Origin: Bacteroidota bacterium | GTDB taxonomy: Bacteria; Bacteroidota; Rhodothermia; Rhodothermales; Bin80 | Length of the DNA: 58,161 bases | NCBI GenBank assembly: GCA_028873925.1 | Contig: JAPPNA010000184.1 | Span: forward strand, 1 to 58,161 | Reading direction: 5' to 3' | Part shown: positions 36,621-45,830 of the stretch, piece by piece | Layout: each line of letters begins with the position of its first letter | Position numbering within the stretch: position 1 is the stretch's first letter | Position numbers and translations under genes: made by a program | Notes under the pieces: model-generated | Databases searched by the model: none | The model's input: only the letters and a program-made list of their open reading frames with translations | What the model was told of the DNA's origin: nothing

Positions 36621-38462
36621 ATGCTGAATCACGAAGTCTTTCAGCGCGACCCTCGCTCCAGCGTGCTGATCAATCAGGGTGTCGCCGTGATGTCCGATGC
36701 CATGAACGAGGACGAACGGCGCACCCTCCGTTTTGAGCTGGAGCATTTTGTATGCGAAGGGGAATACCATCGGGGGCTGGTGCGGATTTTGGAAGCCTTC
36801 ACGGCGAACCGTGGGCAACCGGAACTCCCAGCTGCCTGGGTAAGTGGGTTCTACGGGAGCGGCAAGTCCCATCTTGTTAAAATGCTTCGGTTTCTATGGA
36901 CGGATTACACCTTCCCCGAAGACGGAGCAACTGCACGCGGCCTTGCGCGCCTGCACCCTGATGTTATGGACTTATTAACGGAAATCAGCATCGCGGGCAG
37001 GCGAATGGGCGGGCTGCACGCGGCGGCAGGCACACTGGGGGCCGGAACTGGCACCAGTGTTAGACTCGCGTTGCTGGGCATTGTATTCAGATCAAAGGGA
37101 CTACCGCATGATTTCGCCTTAGCCAGATTCTGCCTTTGGCTAAAGCGTGAAGGCTACTTTGATCAGGTCAGATCCATAATTGAGCGTGCCGGACGCGACT
37201 TTTCCAGTGAGCTGCGTAACCTCTATGTCAGCCGCGCTATCGCAGAAGCTCTCCGGGAATTGGACCGTAGTCTGGGAAGTGATGCGCAGGACGTGCGAAA
37301 CAACATCAAGGCACAGTTCCCCAGACACGATGAAGTGTCCTCTGAAGAATTCGAGCTAACGCTCAGGGAAGTCCTTGCCCTGAATGGCCAATTGCCAGCC
37401 ACAGTGATCATTCTGGATGAGGTACAGCAGTACATTGGGTCCAAGGCGGATCGCACGTACAAGATTCAGGAGCTGGTTCAAACCTGCAGCAAGGCGTTTG
37501 GCGATCGCCTCCTGTTTGTTGGCACCGGTCAGACCGCGCTCTCCGGCACCCCTAATCTCAAGAAACTCCAGGGGCGATTCCGGGTCAATGTTGAGCTGTC
37601 CCACGTTGATGTTGAGACCGTGATCCGGCGGGTAGTTCTGGCCAAGCGCCAAGATCAAGTAACCGCAGTGCAGAACATCCTGGAAGCCAATGCGGGCGAA
37701 ATCGCCCGCCACCTGAGCGGTACGTCTATTGCTCCCAGACAGGAGGACCGCGACACGCTCGCAGATGACTACCCGCTACTCCCGGTACGTCGGCGTTTTT
37801 GGGAGCATGTCTTGCGGGCTGTGGATAAGGGGGGCATCGCGGGGCAACTCAGAACTCAACTGCGCATCGTACATGAAGCCCTTAAGCGGACCGCGAACGA
37901 CCCGCTTGGGACTGTTGTACCCGCTGACTTTCTATTTGACGAAATCTCCACCCAGCTTCTCCAGTCCGGCACACTTTCAGGCGATGTTCACGACATAATC
38001 CTGCGGCAGGAGCAAAGCGGTAGCCACGGGATCCTAAAACGGCGCATATGCGCGCTCATCTACCTGATCCGAAGTCTTCCGCATGAGGCCGGAGCAGACA
38101 TTGGCGTGCGCGCGTCCTCCAGTAATCTTGCAGACCTTCTCATTCAGGATTTGGCCACCGAGGGTGCCCGACTGCGCAAACTGGTGCCTGAATTACTGGA
38201 AGATCTAGCCAGCAACGGCACGCTTCTCAAGATTGGGGATGAGTTCAGCCTGCAGACGAGAGAAAGCAGTGAGTGGGAATCCCAATTTGTCAGGCTGCGC
38301 AACAGTGTGCTAAACGATCCGACACAAATCAGTACAAAGCGCACTCAGCTGCTTAGAGAGCGCATTGAGCGCATCCTCCGCCCGACAAGCATCCCGCACG
38401 GCAAAAGCAAGACCCCCCGGAAGCTGGCTGTTCAATTCGGGTCGCCCCCCCCCATGTTATAA
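36621..38462 (+). CDS. brxC: BrxC, N-terminal ORF (P-loop ATPase, cut by poly-C frameshift)
   Basis: First 613 residues of the BREX ATPase BrxC, which forms part of the exclusion/methylation complex. The start matches the family (FQRDPRSSVLINQGVAVMSD, FVCEGEYHRGLVRILEAF). Walker A GFYGSGKSHLVKML (~75-88); Walker B TVIILDEVQQYI (~258-269); sensor-like LLFVGTGQTALSGT (~297). The frame runs into a nine-C tract (38445-38453) and stops at once (ATG-TTA-TAA). BrxC is normally ~1,100-1,200 residues; the rest is in the next frame from ~38456 to 40066. Both halves keep family sequence right up to the tract, so the break is recent, reversible or an error. As read, the operon gives only the ATPase half. 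Confidence 0.9.
   Translation: MLNHEVFQRDPRSSVLINQGVAVMSDAMNEDERRTLRFELEHFVCEGEYHRGLVRILEAFTANRGQPELPAAWVSGFYGSGKSHLVKMLRFLWTDYTFPEDGATARGLARLHPDVMDLLTEISIAGRRMGGLHAAAGTLGAGTGTSVRLALLGIVFRSKGLPHDFALARFCLWLKREGYFDQVRSIIERAGRDFSSELRNLYVSRAIAEALRELDRSLGSDAQDVRNNIKAQFPRHDEVSSEEFELTLREVLALNGQLPATVIILDEVQQYIGSKADRTYKIQELVQTCSKAFGDRLLFVGTGQTALSGTPNLKKLQGRFRVNVELSHVDVETVIRRVVLAKRQDQVTAVQNILEANAGEIARHLSGTSIAPRQEDRDTLADDYPLLPVRRRFWEHVLRAVDKGGIAGQLRTQLRIVHEALKRTANDPLGTVVPADFLFDEISTQLLQSGTLSGDVHDIILRQEQSGSHGILKRRICALIYLIRSLPHEAGADIGVRASSSNLADLLIQDLATEGARLRKLVPELLEDLASNGTLLKIGDEFSLQTRESSEWESQFVRLRNSVLNDPTQISTKRTQLLRERIERILRPTSIPHGKSKTPRKLAVQFGSPPPML
38445..38453 (+). repeat. Run of nine C inside brxC, site of the frameshift
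   Basis: TCG is followed by nine C and then ATGTTATAA. With seven or ten C the frame continues SPP(P)HVITDNFLPVWIRDG into the second brxC ORF without a stop. Runs of this length are prone to slipped-strand changes and to sequencing miscalls; C-CCC-CCC is also a possible -1 ribosomal slip site. Confidence 0.9.
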
Positions 38463-38533
38463 CTGACAATTTCCTCCCTGTTTGGATCAGGGATGGATGG
38501 GGCGAACGTGAAGGCGTAGTTCGGGCGGATGCC

Positions 38534-40066
38534 TTGAAAGCTGGCTTGGAGAGCCCCTGTATTTTCGTTTTCGTACCCAGAGTGCGGGCGGACGCGTTGC
38601 GCAACGCGCTGGTTACTGCTCATGCCGCGGAGCAGACGCTTGAATTAAGGGGAAGCCCTTCAACTCAGGCGGGTAAAGAGGCCCGCCAGAGTATGAATAC
38701 CCGGCTCCGGGATGCCGGTGACCGACAAAGGGAGCTGATTGAAGAGATTGTCGGCCAGGCAAGAGTCTACTTGGGCGGTGGGTCAGAGCGTGCAGAATCC
38801 ACCCTCCGCGACAGGATTCAGCGTGCAGCTGAGGCTTCGCTTGAACGCCTTTATCCGAATTTCAGTAAGGCCGATGATCCTCGCTGGCACCAGGTTGTGA
38901 AACGTGCAAGGCAGGGCTCCGACCAACCGTTGGAGGTCCTTGGGCACCAGGGAATGATCGCTGACCATGCCGTTTGCCGGGCGATCTGGGACGTGGTTGG
39001 CTCTGGGAAGTCGGGCAAGGATATTCGCCAACTCTTTTCGCGACCGCCCTATGGATGGCCTCGCGATGCCATTGATGGCGGCCTGTTGGCCTTGGCCGCC
39101 AGCAGTCACCTGCAGGCATTGCGCGATGGCAATTCAATTGTTGCCCGACAGATTGATCAGAAGAACATTTCCAAGACGTTCTTCCGTGTTGAGCTTCAGC
39201 ACATAAGTGCCGCGCAGCTAATTCGGCTGCGAAAGCTGTTTTCTGATGCCGGGGTAGCCTGCAGGCCCGGGCAGGAATCCCAGGTTGCGACGGAATATTT
39301 GACGCGACTGAATAATCTCGCTAGCAGTGCCGGAGGCGAACCGCCGTTGCCTGCGTGCCCTGATGCGTCTGAAATCCGTGCGCTGCAACATCTTCAAGGA
39401 AACGAGCAACTCGCTGGCATCCTTAGGGCCTACGATTCGCTGCAGCAATTCCACCAGGCATGGACTCAGCGGTCAAGATTAGCTCAACAGCGGCTTCCAT
39501 CCTTCCAGCGGTTGTTGAAGCTGGCCGCCCATGCTGCCAATTTGAATCTCGGCAGGGATATCCAACTCCAGATTGATGCTATCCTTACGAGCCGGCGGCT
39601 GTTGGCATCAAGTGATCCTGTGCCTCCATTATCCCAAGCGCTTACGGACGCTCTTCGTACCACGCTGTCTGAATATGACCGCAACTATTCTGGGATTTAC
39701 GAGCAGCACTTGCGCTTGCTCAAGGAATCTGACCATTGGCACCAGATCTCTGGATCAGATCGCAAAGATATCCTGCGTAATCTTCAGATCGGTGCCCTAT
39801 CAACGGGAGATCTCGGCACTGAGCAGGATGTGCTTATCTCATTGGACAAGATCAGCCTAAGCAGTTGGTGCACGCGTACGGCGGCCTTGCAGCACCAATT
39901 CCAACAGGCACAGTTGCGCGCGGCTCAGCTGCTGGAACCGGTCATCCGCCCGGTAAAGCTGCCATCAGTAACCCTTGAGTCCCCCGATGAGGTGGCACAA
40001 TGGGTTGACGAATCTAAGGCCTTATTGCTGGAAGAGCTTAAGGACGGGCCAATCATGATCGCTTAG
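38534..40066 (+). CDS. brxC: BrxC, C-terminal ORF (out of frame)
   Basis: About 510 residues as an isolated frame from a TTG at 38534; the open frame extends back through 38456 (VITDNFLPVWIRDGWGEREG...), which is BrxC sequence, showing it is the continuation of the 36621 gene, not a separate gene. The first ATG in this frame is ~53 codons in, and no ribosome site is evident, so independent translation is unlikely. The content is helical (RQRELIEEIVGQARVYLGGG, RIQRAAEASLERLYPNF) and lacks a P-loop. It ends seven bases before pglX. Confidence 0.88.
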   Translation: MKAGLESPCIFVFVPRVRADALRNALVTAHAAEQTLELRGSPSTQAGKEARQSMNTRLRDAGDRQRELIEEIVGQARVYLGGGSERAESTLRDRIQRAAEASLERLYPNFSKADDPRWHQVVKRARQGSDQPLEVLGHQGMIADHAVCRAIWDVVGSGKSGKDIRQLFSRPPYGWPRDAIDGGLLALAASSHLQALRDGNSIVARQIDQKNISKTFFRVELQHISAAQLIRLRKLFSDAGVACRPGQESQVATEYLTRLNNLASSAGGEPPLPACPDASEIRALQHLQGNEQLAGILRAYDSLQQFHQAWTQRSRLAQQRLPSFQRLLKLAAHAANLNLGRDIQLQIDAILTSRRLLASSDPVPPLSQALTDALRTTLSEYDRNYSGIYEQHLRLLKESDHWHQISGSDRKDILRNLQIGALSTGDLGTEQDVLISLDKISLSSWCTRTAALQHQFQQAQLRAAQLLEPVIRPVKLPSVTLESPDEVAQWVDESKALLLEELKDGPIMIA

Positions 40067-40073
40067 GTACGGC

Positions 40074-43000
40074 ATGAAAACACTTCCGTCCGAACTGCGC
40101 AAGGTGCTTGAGCGGGCATCCGTTCAAGGCCGCAAGACAGCAGAGACAGCGGCCCGACAGTCACTTACGGCTTTAGCCGTTGACCATCACGAGCCTTTAT
40201 CGCACCTTGATGTCCAACAGCGCCAGTTGCGCAGCCGACTGCGCACGCATGCTCGCCAATTGGGCGACCGCCGGAATGGCCAGTCGGGAGCGCATTCCAT
40301 CGACCATCTGACACAAGAAATCGCTTATCAGCATTGGCACCGGATGCTGTTGCTCTGCTTTTTGTCAGAAAACGCACTCTTGATTGAACCGGAATTGCAA
40401 GTTGCGGTCACGCTGGTCGAATGCGAAGACTTAGCCCAAAATATGGGCAAGAACAAATGGCAGCTGGCCGCCGAGTTTGCGCACCACATGCTGCCCCAAG
40501 TTTTTAAGCCCGCCCATCTGGCATTCCGGGTGTCCTTGGCACCTGAACACCAGCGCAAGCTTGAGGCATTGATTGAAGGCTTGCCAAAAGCAGTATTCCA
40601 ATCACCCGATGCCATGGGCTGGATCTATCAATTTTGGCAGAGCAAGAGTAAAGATCGGATCAATGCGTCGGAAATCAAGATCGGAGCGGACGAGCTTCCA
40701 GCGGTGACGCAGCTTTTCACCGAGCCCTATATGGTTGCTTTCCTGTTGGAGAATACGTTAGGGGCGTGGTGCGAAAGCCGATATGCTGGCTCTAAGTGCA
40801 CGAAGCGTCTCAGTTATTTGCGACGCTTGGAGGATCGGGGCCTGGCGGGAGGTGGTTTTGAGGATTGGCCTGATACCTTTGCGGAAGTAAAGATCCTGGA
40901 TCCCTGCTGCGGCTCCGGGCATTTCCTGGTTGGTGCATTCCGCATGCTCGTACCTATGCGTGTGGAGATTGAGGGTCTATCTGTTCCTGAAGCCATTGAC
41001 GCGGTCCTTGCGGAGAATCTGTTCGGACTTGAAATCGACCCACGCTGCGTTGCTTTGGCCGCATTTTCTCTCGCCTTTGCTGCTTGGACCTATCCGGGAG
41101 TGGGAGGTTACATGAAGCTGCCCCCGCTCAGTATTGCCTGCTCAGGACGGGCCCCGAACATGTCCGCTGAGTCATGGACAGCCATCGCCGGAAATGATCA
41201 TGCCCCAGACTCGGGATTTGACCGGGCCCAAGCCGTTCGCCTTCGGGGCACGCTTGAGGCATTGCATGGACTGTTCTTGCAGGGGCCTCTATTGGGATCA
41301 CTTATTGATCCTAGCAGTGTTGGGTCTGAGATCTTCCAGAGCGGATTCGCCGAAGCCCGGCACGCGCTTGAGCCGGTCCTCCGGCGGGAGGAATCTGAGG
41401 TCGACTTTGAGGAGGGGGTTATCGTGGCCAGAGGACTTACCTACGCGGCCGAGCTCCTTTCAGGTGAATACACGCTCGTCGTGACGAATGTGCCCTACCT
41501 CGGCCGCGCCAAACAATGCGAAGATCTTCGCAAGTTCTGCGCGCGGGAATATCCAGATGCAAAGGGGGATTTAGCAACAGTGTTCATTCAGAGATGCCTC
41601 AAGCTCTGCAAATCGGGTGGAACCATCGGGGTCGTCTGCCCCCAGAACTGGCTTGGCCAGTCCAGCTATACGAGGCTCAGAAAGACTCTACTGCTGGAGA
41701 TGTCCTGGCATCTGGTGGCGCGTTTGGGGCCACGCTGTTTTCGATCTATTTCCGGTGCAGTAGTAAATGCCCAGCTATTGACCCTAAGCCGGCGAGCGCC
41801 AGCCTCCAATGAGCTGTCTCTCATGGATGTATCCGCCGCCAGTAGCCCAAGTGTAAAGGCCGATCAATTGGCCCATGCTGATATAATCCAGATCGCGCAG
41901 GAGGTCCAGCTGAACAATCCTGACCACATCATCGCCTCCTCCGACATAAGCGGTACACTGTTGCGTGAATGGGTCGGTGCCTATACAGGAATCACTACGA
42001 CCGACAACTTCCGGTACCGCAGGTACTTCTGGGAACTGTCCGACTTCGCCGACAACTGGAAACTCTTTCAAGGCACTGTTCGAAAAACGATCTACTTTGG
42101 TGGACGCGAGAAAATGGTACGCTGGTTGAGGGGAACCAAGGTTGTATTCCAAGAACTGCCAAGAGCAAATTTCAGCGGTAATGCAATGTGGGGCAAGGCT
42201 GGGATTTCTGTCTCACAAATGAGGTCCCTACCCGTAACCATTTATACTGGAGAGCCCTTTGACAACAACTGCAGCGCCGTTGGCCCCGCAGATGCTGACC
42301 TACTGATGGCCATCTGGTGCTTCTGCTCATCCCCAGAATACAACACAGCTATCCGGTTACTGGATCAGGCACTAAAGGTGACAAATGCTACGCTCGCCAA
42401 GGTGCCGTTCGATTACGAACGCTGGGCGCAGATAGCCCGAGAGCAATATCCCGACGGACTGCCGGATCCGTATTCCGATGATCCGACCCAGTGGGTGTTC
42501 CATGGCCATCCCTGCGGATCCGTGGTTTGGTGTGCGCGGGAAAAACGCCTGGTGCATGGCCCGGTGCGCCGCAATAGGGAGGTACTTCACACGGCGATGG
42601 CCCGTCTGCTTGGCTTCCGTTGGCCCGCAGAGCAGGATTCCGCCATGAATCTGGCCTCACTTCAACGCAGTTGGGTGAATAAGGCAGCCGCGCTGAATGG
42701 GCTTGCTGATGCCGATGGAATTGTCTGCATCCCTTCGGTGCGTGGGGAGCCCTCAGCCGAACAGCGCCTACTGGAAATGCTGGCGCATGCCTATGGCCAA
42801 TCCTGGGGCTCAGCCATCCTTGCGCAACTGCTGGAAAGCGCAGGCTGCACGACCTTGGGAGACTGGCTGCGTAATCATTTCTTTGAGCAGCACTGCCGCC
42901 TGTTCCACCATCGACCCTTCATTTGGCATATCTGGGACGGCCGCAAACGTGATGGATTTCATGCTTTGGTAAACTACCACAGACTGGCTGCGCCCAACGG

Positions 43001-43508
43001 CAGAGGGCGTCAGACCCTTGAGTCATTGACTTACAGCTATCTTGGCGACTGGATCAGTCGCCGGAAGCATGACCTGCAGAACGGGAAAGAGGCAGCAGAA
43101 GACCGGCTCGCTGCTGCCGTGCGACTCCAGACCCATCTTACAGCCATCCTCAAGGGCGACCCGCCCGACGACATTTTTGTGCGCTGGAAACCGTTGCATC
43201 AGCAAGCCATAGGCTGGGAGCCCGATTTGGATGATGGCGTGCGACTGAACATCCGCCCCTTGATGGCTCAAGACATTGATGGCGGGCGCAAGGGGGCCGG
43301 AGTATTGCGTTCCAAGCCTACCATCAGTTGGAAAAAGGACCGTGGCAAAGAAGCGAAGTGCAATGAAGCAGACTTTCCGTGGTTTTGGGACAATGGACGC
43401 TTTACTGCTAACCGCATCAACAATGTGCACCTCACGAGTGCGGAAAAGACGGCGGCGCGCGAGCAGGAAGCGACACCCGTTACAACCCGAACGCCGACAA
43501 TACTGTGA
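40074..43508 (+). CDS. pglX: BREX adenine methyltransferase PglX
   Basis: 1,144 residues. N6-adenine DNA methyltransferase that marks host DNA and takes part in phage exclusion. SAM-binding motif I is LDPCCGSGHFLVGAF (~273-287). The catalytic motif IV reads TNVPYLGR (~471), a variant of the usual NPPY. The N-terminus (LPSELRKVLERASVQGRKTAE, YQHWHRMLLLCFLSENALLIEP) and the long C-terminal target-recognition part are intact. Length is normal, and no repeat-mediated disruption is seen, unlike brxC. The NVPY variant makes the assignment of active methylation an inference. Seven bases from brxC and three from pglZ. Confidence 0.94.
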   Translation: MKTLPSELRKVLERASVQGRKTAETAARQSLTALAVDHHEPLSHLDVQQRQLRSRLRTHARQLGDRRNGQSGAHSIDHLTQEIAYQHWHRMLLLCFLSENALLIEPELQVAVTLVECEDLAQNMGKNKWQLAAEFAHHMLPQVFKPAHLAFRVSLAPEHQRKLEALIEGLPKAVFQSPDAMGWIYQFWQSKSKDRINASEIKIGADELPAVTQLFTEPYMVAFLLENTLGAWCESRYAGSKCTKRLSYLRRLEDRGLAGGGFEDWPDTFAEVKILDPCCGSGHFLVGAFRMLVPMRVEIEGLSVPEAIDAVLAENLFGLEIDPRCVALAAFSLAFAAWTYPGVGGYMKLPPLSIACSGRAPNMSAESWTAIAGNDHAPDSGFDRAQAVRLRGTLEALHGLFLQGPLLGSLIDPSSVGSEIFQSGFAEARHALEPVLRREESEVDFEEGVIVARGLTYAAELLSGEYTLVVTNVPYLGRAKQCEDLRKFCAREYPDAKGDLATVFIQRCLKLCKSGGTIGVVCPQNWLGQSSYTRLRKTLLLEMSWHLVARLGPRCFRSISGAVVNAQLLTLSRRAPASNELSLMDVSAASSPSVKADQLAHADIIQIAQEVQLNNPDHIIASSDISGTLLREWVGAYTGITTTDNFRYRRYFWELSDFADNWKLFQGTVRKTIYFGGREKMVRWLRGTKVVFQELPRANFSGNAMWGKAGISVSQMRSLPVTIYTGEPFDNNCSAVGPADADLLMAIWCFCSSPEYNTAIRLLDQALKVTNATLAKVPFDYERWAQIAREQYPDGLPDPYSDDPTQWVFHGHPCGSVVWCAREKRLVHGPVRRNREVLHTAMARLLGFRWPAEQDSAMNLASLQRSWVNKAAALNGLADADGIVCIPSVRGEPSAEQRLLEMLAHAYGQSWGSAILAQLLESAGCTTLGDWLRNHFFEQHCRLFHHRPFIWHIWDGRKRDGFHALVNYHRLAAPNGRGRQTLESLTYSYLGDWISRRKHDLQNGKEAAEDRLAAAVRLQTHLTAILKGDPPDDIFVRWKPLHQQAIGWEPDLDDGVRLNIRPLMAQDIDGGRKGAGVLRSKPTISWKKDRGKEAKCNEADFPWFWDNGRFTANRINNVHLTSAEKTAAREQEATPVTTRTPTIL

Positions 43509-43511
43509 ATC

Positions 43512-45830
43512 ATGGGAGCGGACACCACCAAGACCACCCTGATTGGCATACTTGCAGAGTCTCTGGATCAGGCGGCCAGACAAACCTCGGATGCAGTAGC
43601 TCCGCCATGCGCCTTGCTGTGGACCGATCCAGATTCGCAGTGGTTGCCCCTGCTGCCCAGACTGCGGGAATTACGCCCCAACCTGATAACATTAGGAGAC
43701 TTTAAGCCAGCCATCCGGCAGGGGCCCGCTATTTGGATTCGTGCCGGTTTGGATGGCACAGTCGCGGAAAATGCTGCACCGACCATATATCTGCCTGGAG
43801 TTTCCATTCGGCGGTTGCGCTCGGACGCGGACTGCCCCCGACATCTTCAGCCACTGGTTGAGCTGCAATACCGGGGCAATACCTGGAAACAGAAGAGTGG
43901 CAAAGACTGGACTATCCAGGCCTTCCTCGTTTCCAAAGACATGGGCTTAGCGTTTGATGTCGGTCGTGACAGGAAGACTCAAGCCGCACTGCGCAATGCG
44001 CTGCCAGAATTGGCGGAGCTCAGTGTTGATCAGCTGCAGGGTAAACAGCTGGATGCGCGCTTCTTCCACAGCCAGTTATGCAGCAACCTCCCCCGACAAT
44101 TACTGCAGTGGTTAAATCACTCGGAAAAGGTTAGGGCAGAATGCCCACCGCGTAAATGGATTGCCTACTGCGCCCTTTGCAAGACGGACCTGGAGCTGGA
44201 TCCTGATCGGGATGGAGAAGTGATCGCGGCTGAGCGATTGGGGATCCGCCGGGGACCCTGGGCGCAGTTGTGGGATCAGTTTGCCGATGCCCCGCAAATC
44301 TATCCGAATGTTCCAAGCGTGCTGCGAACGGCGTGTCCGACTGAAATACTCCCCGCATCACCCTCCTCGTGGCCGCAGATCAATGACAGAGAGGAAGCAG
44401 ACCTGCGGGCCTCCATTGGCCAGCTCATGTCTGCACCGCGAAAGGAATGCCGCGAAAGAATTCTTGCACTTGAAAAACAACATGGGGAGCGGCGAGATTG
44501 GGTCTGGACCAAATTAGGACAGGCCCCGCTGGCCCGCGCCATAGGCTACATGGCCCGTCTGGCACACGATACATCCGCACCGCTTGGAGGTGATTCACCA
44601 AGTGCTATGGCCGCAGTGTACATGCAGAGGGCCTGGGAGGCAGACAAATCCGCTCTGGCGGCGATTGCCGCCGTAAGCTCTCCCGATGACGTAAAGACTG
44701 TCACCTTAGCGGTGAACTTGTTATACGAGCCTTGGCTTCGGTCCGCCGCGGAACACCTGCAGGGACTGATTGAGCACGAGCCGTTGCCCCAGAAGCAAGG
44801 GCGGGTTGAGATACGTCAAGGCGAGGTCGTACTGTTCGCCGACGCGCTTCGATTCGATGTTGCGAAATTGCTGATCGAGCGCGGTCAATCTCGGGGTTGG
44901 ACAACCGAATTGAGCACGCGTTGGGCTGGGCTGCCATCCGTCACAGCCACGGCCAAATATGCCGTATCGCCGGTAGCAGACGACATTACTGGCGATTCAA
45001 TTACTGCAGAGTTTCAGCCGAAGTCTGCCGAAAACGGCGAAATCCTGAATGCAGACCGCTTTCGCAAGCTGCTCGGTCAGCACGGCATTGAGTATGTCCC
45101 GAGAGATGAGTGCGGAGATCCTCAAGGGCGCGGATGGACGGAGTACGGTAATCTGGACAAAATGGGGCATTCAATGGATGCCCACGATTTTGCCGTTCAA
45201 ATCAGCCGCGAAATCTCAAGCCTTATCAACCGCATCGAGCAACTGCTTGATGCCGGGTGGCACACTGTTCGCGTTGTAACAGACCACGGCTGGTTGTGGC
45301 TGCCGGGAGGCCTCCCCAAGACAGATCTCCCGAAATTCCTGACCGAGAGCCGGTGGTCCCGATGTGCTACCCTCAAGGGCAACCCCACGCTTGATGTGCC
45401 GATCGTTCCGTGGCACTGGAATTCTACAGAGCATGTGGCTGTAGCACCGGGCATTAGCTGTTTCAGGGCAGGCCATGAATATTCTCATGGCGGAGTCAGC
45501 CTCCAGGAATGTCTCGTACCGGTGATTTCCATTACGCGGGATACGCGGTCGCAGACCAGATCCGTACAGATCATCCGGGTGTACTGGCGTAGACTGCGCT
45601 GCGACATCAGGTTGGATGCCGTTTATCCCGGGTTGACGGCTCAACTCCAGACATCCGTTGGGGATCCTTCCACTGCGATTTCTGCGGAAAAGCCCATCAG
45701 TGACTCCGGCAAAGTCAGTCTGCTCGTACCTAATGAGGACCTTGAAGGCCGGTCTGCCATCGCAGTCATCCTCAACGAAAGGAATCAGGTCGTGGCTAAG
45801 AAACCTTCAATAATCGGTGGCGACGCATGA
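43512..45830 (+). CDS. pglZ: BREX phosphatase-like protein PglZ
   Basis: 772 residues; alkaline-phosphatase-superfamily protein, the most universal BREX component. PglZ-domain landmarks: EVVLFADALRFDVAKLL (~437-453, metal-site Asp), RVVTDHGWLWLPGG (~587-600, Asp-His), and HEYSHGGVSLQECLVPV (~653-669, His). The N-terminus carries a nucleotide-like region (LWTDPDSQWLPLLPRLREL). The C-terminal ~100 residues form a small beta-domain. Exact reaction in BREX is not settled. Its end overlaps brxL (ATGA), indicating coupling. Confidence 0.94.
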   Translation: MGADTTKTTLIGILAESLDQAARQTSDAVAPPCALLWTDPDSQWLPLLPRLRELRPNLITLGDFKPAIRQGPAIWIRAGLDGTVAENAAPTIYLPGVSIRRLRSDADCPRHLQPLVELQYRGNTWKQKSGKDWTIQAFLVSKDMGLAFDVGRDRKTQAALRNALPELAELSVDQLQGKQLDARFFHSQLCSNLPRQLLQWLNHSEKVRAECPPRKWIAYCALCKTDLELDPDRDGEVIAAERLGIRRGPWAQLWDQFADAPQIYPNVPSVLRTACPTEILPASPSSWPQINDREEADLRASIGQLMSAPRKECRERILALEKQHGERRDWVWTKLGQAPLARAIGYMARLAHDTSAPLGGDSPSAMAAVYMQRAWEADKSALAAIAAVSSPDDVKTVTLAVNLLYEPWLRSAAEHLQGLIEHEPLPQKQGRVEIRQGEVVLFADALRFDVAKLLIERGQSRGWTTELSTRWAGLPSVTATAKYAVSPVADDITGDSITAEFQPKSAENGEILNADRFRKLLGQHGIEYVPRDECGDPQGRGWTEYGNLDKMGHSMDAHDFAVQISREISSLINRIEQLLDAGWHTVRVVTDHGWLWLPGGLPKTDLPKFLTESRWSRCATLKGNPTLDVPIVPWHWNSTEHVAVAPGISCFRAGHEYSHGGVSLQECLVPVISITRDTRSQTRSVQIIRVYWRRLRCDIRLDAVYPGLTAQLQTSVGDPSTAISAEKPISDSGKVSLLVPNEDLEGRSAIAVILNERNQVVAKKPSIIGGDA

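Noticed and set aside
38534-40066. Second brxC ORF as an independent gene
   Set aside because: BrxC sequence continues upstream of its first start codon right to the poly-C tract, with no ribosome site, so it is the same gene in a shifted frame.
40074-43508. pglX-like methyltransferase as part of a DISARM or ordinary restriction system
   Set aside because: Neighbouring brxB, brxC, pglZ and brxL define BREX; no drm genes or restriction endonuclease are present.
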